Part shown: positions 54,096-64,000 of the stretch, piece by piece
Layout of the letters: each line of letters opens with the position of its first letter
Numbering within the stretch: position 1 is the first letter of the stretch
Assembly: GCA_013054445.1 (NCBI GenBank)
Contig: JAAMPI010000030.1
Coordinates: forward strand, 27,579-91,578
DNA length: 64,000 nt
Direction of reading: 5' to 3'
Origin: Cudoniella acicularis
Lineage: Eukaryota; Ascomycota; Leotiomycetes; Helotiales; Helotiaceae
Made by a program: the position numbers and the translations under genes
The notes under the pieces: generated by a model
Databases searched by the model: none
What the model was told of the DNA's origin: nothing
The model's input: the letters and a program-made list of their open reading frames with translations, nothing else

Positions 54096-56145
54096 GACTA
54101 AGCTCCATCTCACAAATACGGGTTAGAAGTTGGCGGATGGTTTTGTGCAAAGAGATGATGGCAGGTTTTTGCTCAGCACTGTACTTGTTTAGTCGTCGCT
54201 TTTCCTTGGTTCGATTTTCATCGCATTGTGGCAGTTTAGACAGCATTGGGCCACGGCCCTGGGGGTTTTGGGTGCATTTTGGGATATTTATCCAACACAC
54301 TCTCTTTTTATAATTTATAATACATTTGCAATTGCATTTGCTGGCTGCAAGCACGAATATTCTCCCTTTTTATACCTGCGTGCTAATCACTTGTGACATG
54401 TATGTGAGACAGAGTTTTCAATTTGACTGTATACAATCTAGCTTTAGGTTGTTTCCTATGCACAGAGCAACTCTAATCACACCTCTTTCTCCTCCTCCAA
54501 ACTACCTGTGCCCGTGGCTATACATTTTCAAAATAGAACGTAGTTTAAGAGTGACTTCTCTGCTAGTAAGTATTCTTTACCGATATAGGTGATGCGTTCG
54601 TAAAGAATAATCATCGGCAAAACCCCGCTGGACCTCGCTCGGCTCGAGTCCTCCCCACATTATATAGTTATATAGCACAATAAGCAATTTTTGTTTCCAA
54701 GAGACAGGTGGCCTATGGCCTCCTGGATGCTCTGCTAGAGATAACCAGGCGAGAGGTAATCAATGTGGTGATTTTCTTGATTATGTCTACATGTTTCTCG
54801 GATCCATTTCCTGATCCAGTTTCTCCATTAAGAGGGAAAATGGGTCGCACGGGAAATGGGTTTTCTTTTGGATATTTTAGGTACCTTTGACGCGCAGGTT
54901 AAACCCCGGAAATTTTTTAGCATGTGCAGATACTTTTTTTGGAATTTGTTTGACTTCCTCCCCTCTATGCGATATACTGTACCTATAAATTCGGTTAGCC
55001 GCCCTCCCCCTCTCCACTTCATAATCGCATGCATTCAAATGTCAAACGATGGCATTATTCACGCATAGCACGTTAAAAGGTATTCGAAAATCGATAGGAA
55101 GAGTTTGATAGTGAAAAGCGATTTTGTAAAGGGCATCTAGTCGACTGCCGTCAGTGTACGCTGTTGCCCTTCGAATCCATGTGCCAAGATAATATGCGAA
55201 GTAAAGCCGAAAGGCTTCAGTGTTGAGGAGCCCCAAAACCAAACGTGCCTCCGCCACAATCTTCTAGCCGCGCTGTTGCCGCGGTGCAGCCGTTTGTGTC
55301 AGCGACAACCCCATTTCACCTCTTCCCGTAACTGCAATGTGCACACTGCTGCTTGCTCGCAACTAAAGCTTCGCTCTTTAGTACCGATGAAGCGTGCACC
55401 ATCGTCAGGTTCGTAGAGGGCACAAGTTCAGGCGAATCACATGCGACATGCGGCAGCCTCCTCTTCGCCTCGTCGTCCTCCTCCTCGTCCGCGGCTTGAC
55501 CGTTTTGACAGGCTGATGGCTCCGCCAGTGATCCATCAAGGATGCTCCGCCGCGGTACTTCGATCGCAAAGTAGTCAGGCACTGCAGTGCAGTTTGCAAC
55601 GCTAAGAATATGACCGAATCACGATGGCCGCTGGTGCCACGAACTGCTCCAGCATCTGCCGGGCCTTTTGGCGGTTGCAGGCAACATGCAGGCCGCTGCA
55701 CATCATTTTGTCCCTAGTGTGGTGCGCTGGTGGACATTTCTCTCGAAATCTTATCTTGTGGCGACGAAGTCTGGATCGCTTCCAATGACGGCTCTGTTTC
55801 CCTCTCTCGATTCCTGGGCTCGGATACAGGAGTTTCACCAGCCGCCTTCTTGGAAAAGCAAAGAACTGGGCACATCCCTCGCCATGAACTGGTCGCAGCC
55901 GTCACTTGAAGGAGTGCTTCATTCGATGTGGTTGTCAATTGCGGGGACACCCTGCAAATGACTTCGGACCGGTGATCCCCATTGGGCATGTCCTTTCGAC
56001 TCCTTTCCTTATGGAGGATCGTGAATGACGAGTGGCCCAGGCTCCTTCCCTCAGTGAATCCAACATAAATGTTGTCCTTTTCCTATATTCCTTCTCTTTG
56101 GTCTCTTTTCATTCAGCGCCGTGCAAACAGGTACAAGCCGACAAA
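54096..56145. other. intergenic, with a more GC-rich stretch
   Basis: 54100-55260 shows nothing. 55261-55990 is visibly richer in G and C than its surroundings and has overlapping ORFs in several frames on both strands, none with a domain I know. It may be a decayed gene or a GC-rich promoter. 56030-56145 is the leader of the phosphodiesterase gene. Confidence 0.4.
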
Positions 56146-57079
56146 ATGTTACTCAAACTCTTCTCAACATTCTGTCTCTTGATCGGTTCCAGTACCGCCC
56201 AAACAGCTTGCAACGGCAATGCTGCTCTTTGCAGTCGCCAGTATTCCAATGTCTCGCAGATCGGCACTCACGACTCTGCTTTTGTCGGAAGTCTACCTAC
56301 AGACAATCAGGGCGTGTCCGTTGCGGATCAACTGAACGCTGGCATAAGATTTCTACAAGCACAAACTCACAGCTTCCTCGGAGAAATCATGTTGTGCCAT
56401 ACATCATGCTGGGAGGAGGATTCAGGGTTGTTAACGGACTACCTGTCAACTATCAAGACTTTCATGGACGCAAATCCCAATGAAGTGGTTACGCTACTCT
56501 TGACCAACCAAGATAGCATTGACGTCAGCGATTATGGCACTGCGATGTCGAGCGCTGGACTCGATAAATATGCATATACCCCACCAAAACAACTAGCCTT
56601 GAGCGACTGGCCTACCCTCCAGGAACTCATCACCGCAAACACTCGACTAGTCATGTTCATGGGTAAGTCCTCTCCACCTTTTAAGAAAAAACTCCCGGGT
56701 ACTAACAACCATTCCAGACTACCATGCGGATACCAGTAAAGTATCCTACATCCTCGATGAATTCACCTACTTCTGGGAAACCCCCTACGACGTCACCACA
56801 CCCGCCTTCCCAGACTGCTCCATCAACCGCCCCCCAGGATCCAACGGCGACGGACTCATGATGATCGTAAATCACTTCTTGGACCTCGATATCCTCGGCA
56901 TCTTGATCCCAGACGATAGTGCAGACACCACTACCAATGCTGCAACTGGGACAGGTAGCATTGGTGCCCAAGCTGACTTGTGCACTTCGCTTCACGGCGT
57001 AAAACCGCATTTTATTCTAGTGGATTATTTTGAGAATGGGGATGTGTTTACGGCACAGAATACTTTGAATGGTCTTTAA
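56146..57079 (+). CDS. secreted PI-PLC-like phosphodiesterase (PLC-like TIM barrel)
   Basis: Exons 56146-56662 and 56718-57079 (55-bp intron, donor GTAAGT, acceptor TCCAG) give 292 residues. ATG 56146 starts a signal peptide (MLLKLFSTFCLLIGSSTA); the longer frame from 56032 lacks one. The barrel starts SNVSQIGTHDSAFVG with the first catalytic-type His, then VADQLNAGIRFLQAQTH, MLCHTSCW with the second His, and PNEVVTLLLTNQDSIDVSDY. LQELITANTRLVMFMDYH and a C-terminal LVDYFENGDVF complete it. This is the PLC-like phosphodiesterase superfamily form common in fungi, related to bacterial PI-PLC without the calcium-binding C2 part. Acts outside the cell; substrate uncertain (phosphatidylinositol or GPI-type glycolipids). 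No GPI tail. Intact. Confidence 0.9.
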
Positions 57080-58151
57080 GGGGCGAGGTTTTATTTTATT
57101 TTTGGGATGGAGAATTTTGATTTATTGGAAGGAACGGCGGATGTTTGTAGCATGAGATACCCTGAATAGCGTTTGGGGTTAAAAATTATCATTTTGGTAA
57201 TTAGCACATATGCTAAAGCGTACATAATCAACATGATTTTTACACAATCTGGGAGTCCAGAAAATATCTTCCATCTTGTGATTATTCCCCGCAGTTCACT
57301 CCAGTCCAATGTATAGTTTGCTTCAAGGGCTTTCTTTCATTTTGTTGACGAGCATATCATGTGAGCTCTACAAAGCACTCGAAATTACAACTTCGCTTTC
57401 ATTCGATTATCCTGTTCAAGGAAGTATTTCTTCTGTGCTGTGCTGTGTCCTAAGTCATAAGGCCAAGAAATTTATTTTGAACAGAGGTGAGTAGTCTGCT
57501 GCTCCGCGGTCGAGTACTTAGAAACTTTTGGACATTATGCGTCTCACTTATACGGTTCGCTACAGAATATTTCGCTCTGGACCGAAGGATCCAATTTGGA
57601 TTTCTTCTGTCCCTCTCCTGCTGTGACACTTGTTAAGCACTGCTTCGGAACGCTGGGAGTGAGCTGGCTCGACGCCGATGACCCCGGCCGCAGGTCATAT
57701 TACAATGCAGGTGGTCTCTAGCTCCTAGGTGTAGGAGTGTATTTAAGTGTGTATATGTATGTAAGTGGGAGAGGGAGAGGGAGAAGACAAGAAACTTTTC
57801 TAAGATAAAACAAAAGTTCCGAGGATAGATGCTAAGACATAGAAGATTCGGATAGAGCAAGTGCAGAAGTATCCCAAAAAAAACCAAGTAGAAGCTAGAA
57901 TCTATGTTGAAGATGCTAGCTAAGATGCCCTATAAAATCTATGTGATATCCGACTCAAAAGACTAGCCCAACAGTACATTTCCAAGCCCAAGCCTCAAAG
58001 TAAGTATCAGGTTCCAAAAGCAAAAAGCAGGCGTTTTGCTCTAAGGAATGGATTAGGTAGTGAGCTTTGTATGTTTGGCATCGATCACTGAGCGTTGGTG
58101 TTTGACAGGAGGTGACCTTGAATCTGTTGTCGCTACTTTTCGTTTTCGATT
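57080..58151. other. intergenic
   Basis: 3' flanks of two convergent genes. Nothing else recognised; GAGAGGGAGAGGGAGAAG purine stretch at about 57768-57786. Confidence 0.45.
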
Positions 58152-59107
58152 TTAGTGGTCACTTGGATCTATCTTGGTGTTTTTCTTGTAGTTGTCAAAG
58201 TTTGCGGAGTTTTCTTGCTGTATGTCTTCCTTTTTCTGGTCTACTGGCGCCTTGGTCTCCACGATGCCCCGGATTATTTGTAGAAGCTTTTTGGGTGGGT
58301 TGAGTGGTATGCTTTGTTGATTTATAGCAAGACGTGCAACGGAGCGAAGATATGGGTATGCGAACTTGTTTAGAAACTCGATGGTAACTTCGGCGGAGTA
58401 GAGGAGAGATTTTCGATTCGGGGATATTGTAAAGAGGTTGATCTGTCAAAATATTAATGTAAGACGAAATACAGAATATAGAAAGAGCTTACGTGTCTGG
58501 ATTCTTGTCCTGCTTGTGTACACCCCTGTGTCATCGCAATAATAAGAGCGACAAAGTATGGATCGATCACTTGCACTTCTCTTGGCTCCGCCCTCCCTTT
58601 CCGCTTCCCGTTTAAGGTTCTGGCAGGAAAGCACTTTCGCCCCTCACTCCGCATCCAAGTTTCGTCAATAAAGGCGTACGCCATCCTTGAAGTTTTCTTT
58701 TCCCAGACAAGTAATGGGTAATGGACCCGTGCCACTTCTTTACCTCCAAAGGACAGAGGTATTGGCACACTGATGTTCTGACCGTCTACTGGTGCCCAGT
58801 CAACTGTAAATCAGTTATCGATATCCACAAGCCCAACTAGATGTGTAAAGAAAAGTCGGATCGCTCTATCTCGCATATGATGAATATGCGTAAGTCCAAC
58901 TTTATGAAGTAAAATAGCCACTGATTTGTATGTCTGACAGTTATGATACGCCTCGAAGCTAGAGACGGGTTGAGAACGCGAATTTATGGTTTGTGATTGC
59001 CATTGCAAGGTAGAAGCGGTTTTGGAGCATCGCATTTCGGTTTCGCTTGATAATCGAAGTCGAAGTAGATTGCGCATTCGAAGGCGTATCTAAATTACTG
59101 TGCCTCA
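58152..59107 (-). CDS. conserved-type hypothetical fungal protein, 5' part unresolved
   Basis: Two 3' exons are clear and in phase: 58803-58493 and 58442-58152 (50-bp intron, donor GTAAGC, acceptor GACAG). They encode about 200 residues. The first gives DWAPVDGQNISVPIPLSFGG, KEVARVHYPLLVWEKKT and VQVIDPYFVALIIAMTQG. The second gives INLFTISPNRKSLLYSAEVT then IEFLNKFAYP and a charged tail. The layout (a GG.EVARVHYPL block followed by a nuclease-like or transport-like beta block) resembles large lineage-specific families of unknown function in Pezizomycotina. Upstream of 58803 there is an acceptor but no single good exon. A frame from ATG 59107 reading STSIIKRNRNAMLQNRF is a candidate first exon, but I could not join it. 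The gene may be truncated at its 5' end. Confidence 0.55.
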
Positions 59108-62100
59108 TGTTGACTGATTTCGATTTCGATATTAGATGTTCGATATTCAGAGTTAAGCTTGTGATGTCTTCATTTTCGATGTTTATATCCTGTCTACGTT
59201 GGCGTCGGCGTATACTGGAGGTCGTGGGGTTCGGATCAACTATTCAGCGGGGTGAGCATGTCCAAGGTCGCGAGTCACATGTCTAGCAAGCTGCAAACCA
59301 TGTAGCTTACTGTCAAGGCTATTGTCGCTATCGTAGGTACTGTCACTGTCAAGTTTATTTTCGCTGCCAGACTTTGCTGCTAAACTCATTGTAGCCACTA
59401 GTTTATCAGCCCCCCTTTCTAAGCGACTTAGTACCCTGTATTCTTCAGAGAGAAATATTTTCGAATGAATCTTGCGCCCAGCTTTTAAGCACGATCAACA
59501 CTACTCTATTGATCTCGACGCATCTCCATGCTAGGAAAGCCACAAACTCCAACTTGCAGTGTAATGGGAAAATCTCTGAGAGGGGCAATAGAGGGGTAAT
59601 TTATATGGGATTAGGTTTCCCTAGCTGCTGTAACGCCGCATATTTCCTCCCCTTCTTCCCGCCCCGGCGCCCTCTAACCATAATAGTAGGGGATAGTACC
59701 GTACTATAAGATACCGTGGATATTAGTACGAGTCCTTGCAAAAAAGTGTATTCACCAAGAAGTTCTGAAACTAAATTACGTTTTCTACTTCACTTCACAG
59801 ACTGTTCACTCAAGACTCTTATGCTGGTACGCTTGTTCTACCCCGCTTCCTAGAGATGTTGGATTTTTAAATTTTTTTTTTTTTGCTTTCCGGGTTTTTG
59901 AGTAATCTAGTTCTCGGGTTCGTGATTTTGGTCGTGGCGAATTGTGGATAGTGGGTTTGAGAGCGAGAGTGGTTTTGACAGTGCAACAGCTTTGACAGCA
60001 AAATTACACAACATACTAAAGTCACATATAGTCTAGATTCAGCCAGTAACTTTTCACCTTCTACACTCGAGTACAAGCGAATCAGGTTACTATTCACTGC
60101 TGGATAACAGACTAACAAAAGATCTCGTGCCTCTTTCACTTCAGAATTCGATCATAAACTAGGGAATAGTTGATGATTTTCGTCTTCAACACTTAGTAAT
60201 TCGTTATTACGTTAATATCTCGCAGTATAAATAGTTAGAAAGGCGACAGGCGTGCCGCGGTGGGCGAGCTGAGATTTACCTAAAGAGCTGCATTAGCTCT
60301 GAGTCTAAAGCGTATTCTCGTTCAAGTTGACTCTATTCGTTCTTGGTAGGCAGGTAGTTACTCTTCCCACCTACAATTTCTTCCCTGTGAATAATGTAAA
60401 GCAAAATTTTGTTAAATAAGAATCAATGCTTAGTATACCAAGCACCAGAAAAAAGCCAAGCCTCCTTACACATTACAGATTTTGGGATGCGCAACTCTGT
60501 GCGGGGTGCTTAGTCTGCATAAAAACTTCAGATCGTTTGTTAGCATGAATACGAATACCATTCCCTGTCTGGAGCAATGCTTGAAATTCCGAGGACAAGA
60601 GACTTCCCTGAAAGGGAACGCGGTACATGTACTATTGGGAAGTGTTGTTTGGGCTCCTGCCGTAGATTAATTAGTGGAGAAATTGCGCAAATCTCGAGTC
60701 GAGGTCTCGATAACTATATAGAATTGACAGCAACGGACCGATTTGGTTTCTTGGCAGTAGGATCGGGGATTCTAGAAGGCTTAACCCTAACTATTGAGGA
60801 TAGCACTGAGGCTTCCCATTCGAGGAGGAAGAGCACCAAAGACCGGTTGATTTCCACGACCTATCTGGGCCGACCGTGAGCCACTAGTAGCACCCTCTTG
60901 GGGAGAATGAGGAGAAGCAGGACTATTGCTATTACTGAGGGCAGCCGCTCCAATATTATTGTATCAATATGATTTATTTATCATCGGGTGGGAGAAACCT
61001 CTCTGCACTATAATACCCTCTGATTCTCAAAAACAAGCAAGTTACCACTTAATACTAACGACTCAAAACATAAAAAGCTCAATATCGATGTCTAGTCTTA
61101 GTTGTACTTAGAAAATCGAATCGTTGCGGCGGGAATGGGGAAAGGCTCAGGAATAATCTCTAGCTTGGTGATGTGTTTGTCTGTGTAGACGATCAAGCTC
61201 AAGGGGTTAGTATTATTAGTCTTTATAAGTGTGGAGGCTGTGTTTGTGGTAGTAATTGTGGGCCTATATCGTCATGGTGGGCACTTGGGTTATGACGTAT
61301 ATGTCAGTTGGAAATCCAATACAGTGGCCTCTAGGGCTAAGCTAATTTAGCATGGACACAATCTCTATAAAAGAGAGTCCAAATACTTGTAAGAAATAAT
61401 GAATTCAAGCAACTCAATCCATCAAGTCAAATATCACTTATTATTATATTCCTGTGTACAGCAATAACCCTGCCTCCTTGAAACAGGTTGTGAGGTTTCA
61501 GTGCTTCAGTTCCTAGAACGTGGTTTCGTGAAATAGTGAGTCGAGCGAGGTGCCTTTGTTTTGAAGAGTGAAGACTTTGTACCGATGATTTTGATTGATT
61601 TGAATAGATTTAAATTGAATTCAAGTCGGATTCACACTAGACTTGGAATCTACTTCACTTTTTTGCCGTCGAAATTTCGTGATACGTACTCCTGCTCTCT
61701 CTTTAGTGTGCTCCTTTGTGTGATGCGTCTGCAGAAAAGATCACTGATAAGGCCGTATAAATACTCCAGTAGTACCAATGCCAGTCAAATAGCAACAAAT
61801 TGTGTATACCAAAATGCTCCACTTCCCCATCCATCACTTAGTGGAACAACGTTGCAAAACAAATTTGCTCTGAAAAGGGATATAATGTACGAGAGTGTTG
61901 ACGAAGGTCTGGGTTTTGCTTACGAGGTCCTGGCACAAGTAGAGCATAGACTATTTACTGGCTTTGATAGTGATAGGTTGTTGATATTTTGGCAGCGGCA
62001 ATGACTTTGGCAGCATTGCAGCAACAAAAGTCCGGGTAGCGAAACGCATAATGAACCCCCCCCCCCTAGTGCACCAAAGAATCAACAGCTACATACTATT

Positions 62101-64000
62101 ATTTCCAACGCGTTACCAACCCGATCCTTATTGGCTTTCCCAACTTTTTCCTATACGTAGGTAGTTGGTTCCTTCCTACGCACCAATCCAGTCTATTCAC
62201 TCATTTCCATCAGAATCCATGCTCATAAGCCTCGATTTCTTTTGTTGATCGTCTCGACTTTCATCAAGAGAATGAGCAATATTTTTCTTGAGGACTGATG
62301 CTGTCGAATCACTTCTCGCTGTCATCTCACCTGCCACTATAGCTGTACATCCAAGGCCAGTAGGATAGATTTCTTGAATTGATTCAATTGAATGTTTATT
62401 ACTTGTATACTCCGTTAATCTTGGAATTTCTGCTCCCCGATTTCTGATTCCTACTCGGATGGTAGTACCAAGCTTTGTGTTGACCCACAAAAGGTCAGGC
62501 TATGTTTCCCTTTCATTGAAAGTCCTGGAAATTCATCTGCTAATATAGCTACTTCGACCAAAATGAATCTGGGCATATTTTTTGGGTAGGGGACTTTGTA
62601 AGTACCGAGAATTCAGGTCTTTGAGATGAAGTTGAAGAATTGGTTGAGAAGAAGAAGAGAGTGGTATCTTAGGAGGGGAAGCCTCTGTTGTCGTGGATAT
62701 TTACATAGGTAGCTTTTTTGTAGGCTCTAAACATTGGTGACTTTTTAAGCCAAAAATGTTGGTTTTGATAGAAACCTCTCCTGAGCTATACGTTTAAGGA
62801 CCCTCCTACCCCCCTCCAATCATTATTCAGTATTAAGCGAGCGCGTCTCTCTCCTCATCTAAAAAAATAATAGAAGGAATCATTAAAGCCTAAGAAAGAG
62901 ACCGCTACACATAACAAGCCTACTAAAAAATAACAAAACGATCGATAGGTCATGGAACTAACTTCTAAAATAGCAAAAACTCAGATGGCACGGCGGGTTA
63001 CATGCGCCCTCAATCATTTTGTAAAATCCCCGTGGATAAGGGTTTTTAAAGTGGAGCTAATAGACTGGATCCGCCAATTCAGGGCTTCCAGAAAGTGCAC
63101 TCATAAAGTGAGTGGTGCGACTTTTAAAGTTTCCATCCGATTCCCTAGACCTATTAATTTGCGAGTACATTTGCCTAATTGAATATATGACTGAGGAGGA
63201 AAACGTGGGCTTTATTGGCTGCAGAGGTAAGGGCCTACTCGCTTGCGGGGCATTTTCGGGGGAGAGGGCATTGCAGTCAAGGAGGTTAATGGATAGATAT
63301 GTCGCTCTTTCCTTAGTACCTTCGATAGAGCCTTCAAACACCCCAAAACATCCACAAATTGGCAATTTATATAACACTTATGGCTTTTTAATTGTGGATT
63401 GGAACTTTTGGGGAACGTCCGTTCTTTTTATCGTATTGATATAAGAGATGTTCTCGGTATCAATTTGTTATTTGTAGTTTCCCCTCGACGGAGTATTATG
63501 TCTCGCTTTGACTGCCAATACCCACAAATAACTTCACCATTTCAGCAGCTTCTCAAGACTTTCATAATCTGTTGCTTCATATATCAGATAACTCGAATTT
63601 TAAAATACTACTGCGCTTGTGCCTGTAATGAAATAATTCGTGCCTGTTTTTGATAATTGAAGTGTTTTGGGGCAAATTAACTAAATCATGGGCTGAGTCT
63701 AGAAGCGCTTGGGTATTTGGAAGTGCTCCGCTGTCTAAAAGTGTGTAGAAATAAGAGAAATTTTCACTTCGATCAACTTTATTGTAGATCAACGTTCAGA
63801 TATTGCATAATTCTATTAATTCCTTAACTATTCTATAGTTTTCATCCTTTTTACTAGAATCTTATCTAAAAGACATAAAAGTGCTACGATCCGTATCTGT
63901 AATTATCACCAAGTATACGCCGAACTAATTAATCAAATCTATCGGGTATTTAACAATCTAGTATCATCATTACAAAACTCACCTCATTCTCTCTTTTCCT
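59108..64000. other. gene-poor, AT-rich stretch
   Basis: No gene, RNA gene or intact mobile element that I can support. ORFs of 60-147 codons lack domains and leaders. Seen in passing: T run at 59872-59883, C run at 62055-62066, and a frame from 62952 (MELTSKIAKTQMARRV) that looks weakly protein-like. May hold degenerate repeats not recognisable by eye. Confidence 0.4.

Noticed and set aside
61561..62004. 147-codon plus-strand ORF
   Set aside because: Low-information sequence, no homologous motif, no convincing start context.
62055..62066. C run as a structured G4 element
   Set aside because: Single homopolymer without spaced runs.

Overview
The window is nuclear DNA of a filamentous ascomycete (Pezizomycotina). 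The reasons are short spliceosomal introns (about 50-240 bp, mostly GTRNGY...YAG with CTAAC/CTAAT-like branch sites), and fungus-specific families: a HET-domain protein, a CFEM protein, fungal GH78, F-box proteins and serine/threonine-rich GPI-type proteins. Transposon relics whose stops are nearly all TAG are consistent with RIP-type mutation. A leotiomycete is my guess from the style of the genes; this is inference only. No organelle or bacterial signal was seen.

Left arm (1-8.8 kb): a deleted adenosine/adenine deaminase, a frameshifted allantoate-permease-type MFS transporter, a small Thr/Ser-rich protein, a ~206-bp tandem repeat, and two cysteine-rich paralogues. The second paralogue is cut short by a RIP-mutated pogo/Fot-type transposase end and a solo-LTR-like segment. 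8.8-17.2 kb is a minus-strand block of sugar transporter, GH78 alpha-L-rhamnosidase and an aldo-keto reductase fused to a RidA/YjgF domain, which looks like a small glycoside/sugar catabolic cluster. 17.7-20.2 kb again holds wrecks: a D-amino-acid oxidase and a piece of another sugar transporter.

Centre (21-36.5 kb): a HET-domain protein, a large ULS1/RIS1-type SNF2 translocase with RING finger (its last conserved residues displaced by a frameshift), an unknown 314-aa protein, an RNPS1-like SR/RRM splicing protein, a tRNA-Thr(AGU) gene, and a four-helix MARVEL-like membrane protein. The tRNA gene is split by a 52-nt insertion that has every mark of a spliceosomal intron. This is the most unusual object in the window.

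Right arm (37-64 kb): a GNAT acetyltransferase with one in-frame stop, an ascomycete-type unknown protein, a secreted two-repeat cysteine protein, an F-box protein, a broken F-box-like copy with a 19-C run, a CFEM GPI protein, a THEM6-like thioesterase-fold protein, a small secreted cysteine-rich protein, a secreted PI-PLC-like phosphodiesterase and a partly resolved conserved protein. The last 4.9 kb has no gene I can support. Housekeeping RNA/chromatin genes sit in the middle; secreted, surface and decaying metabolic genes sit on both sides.
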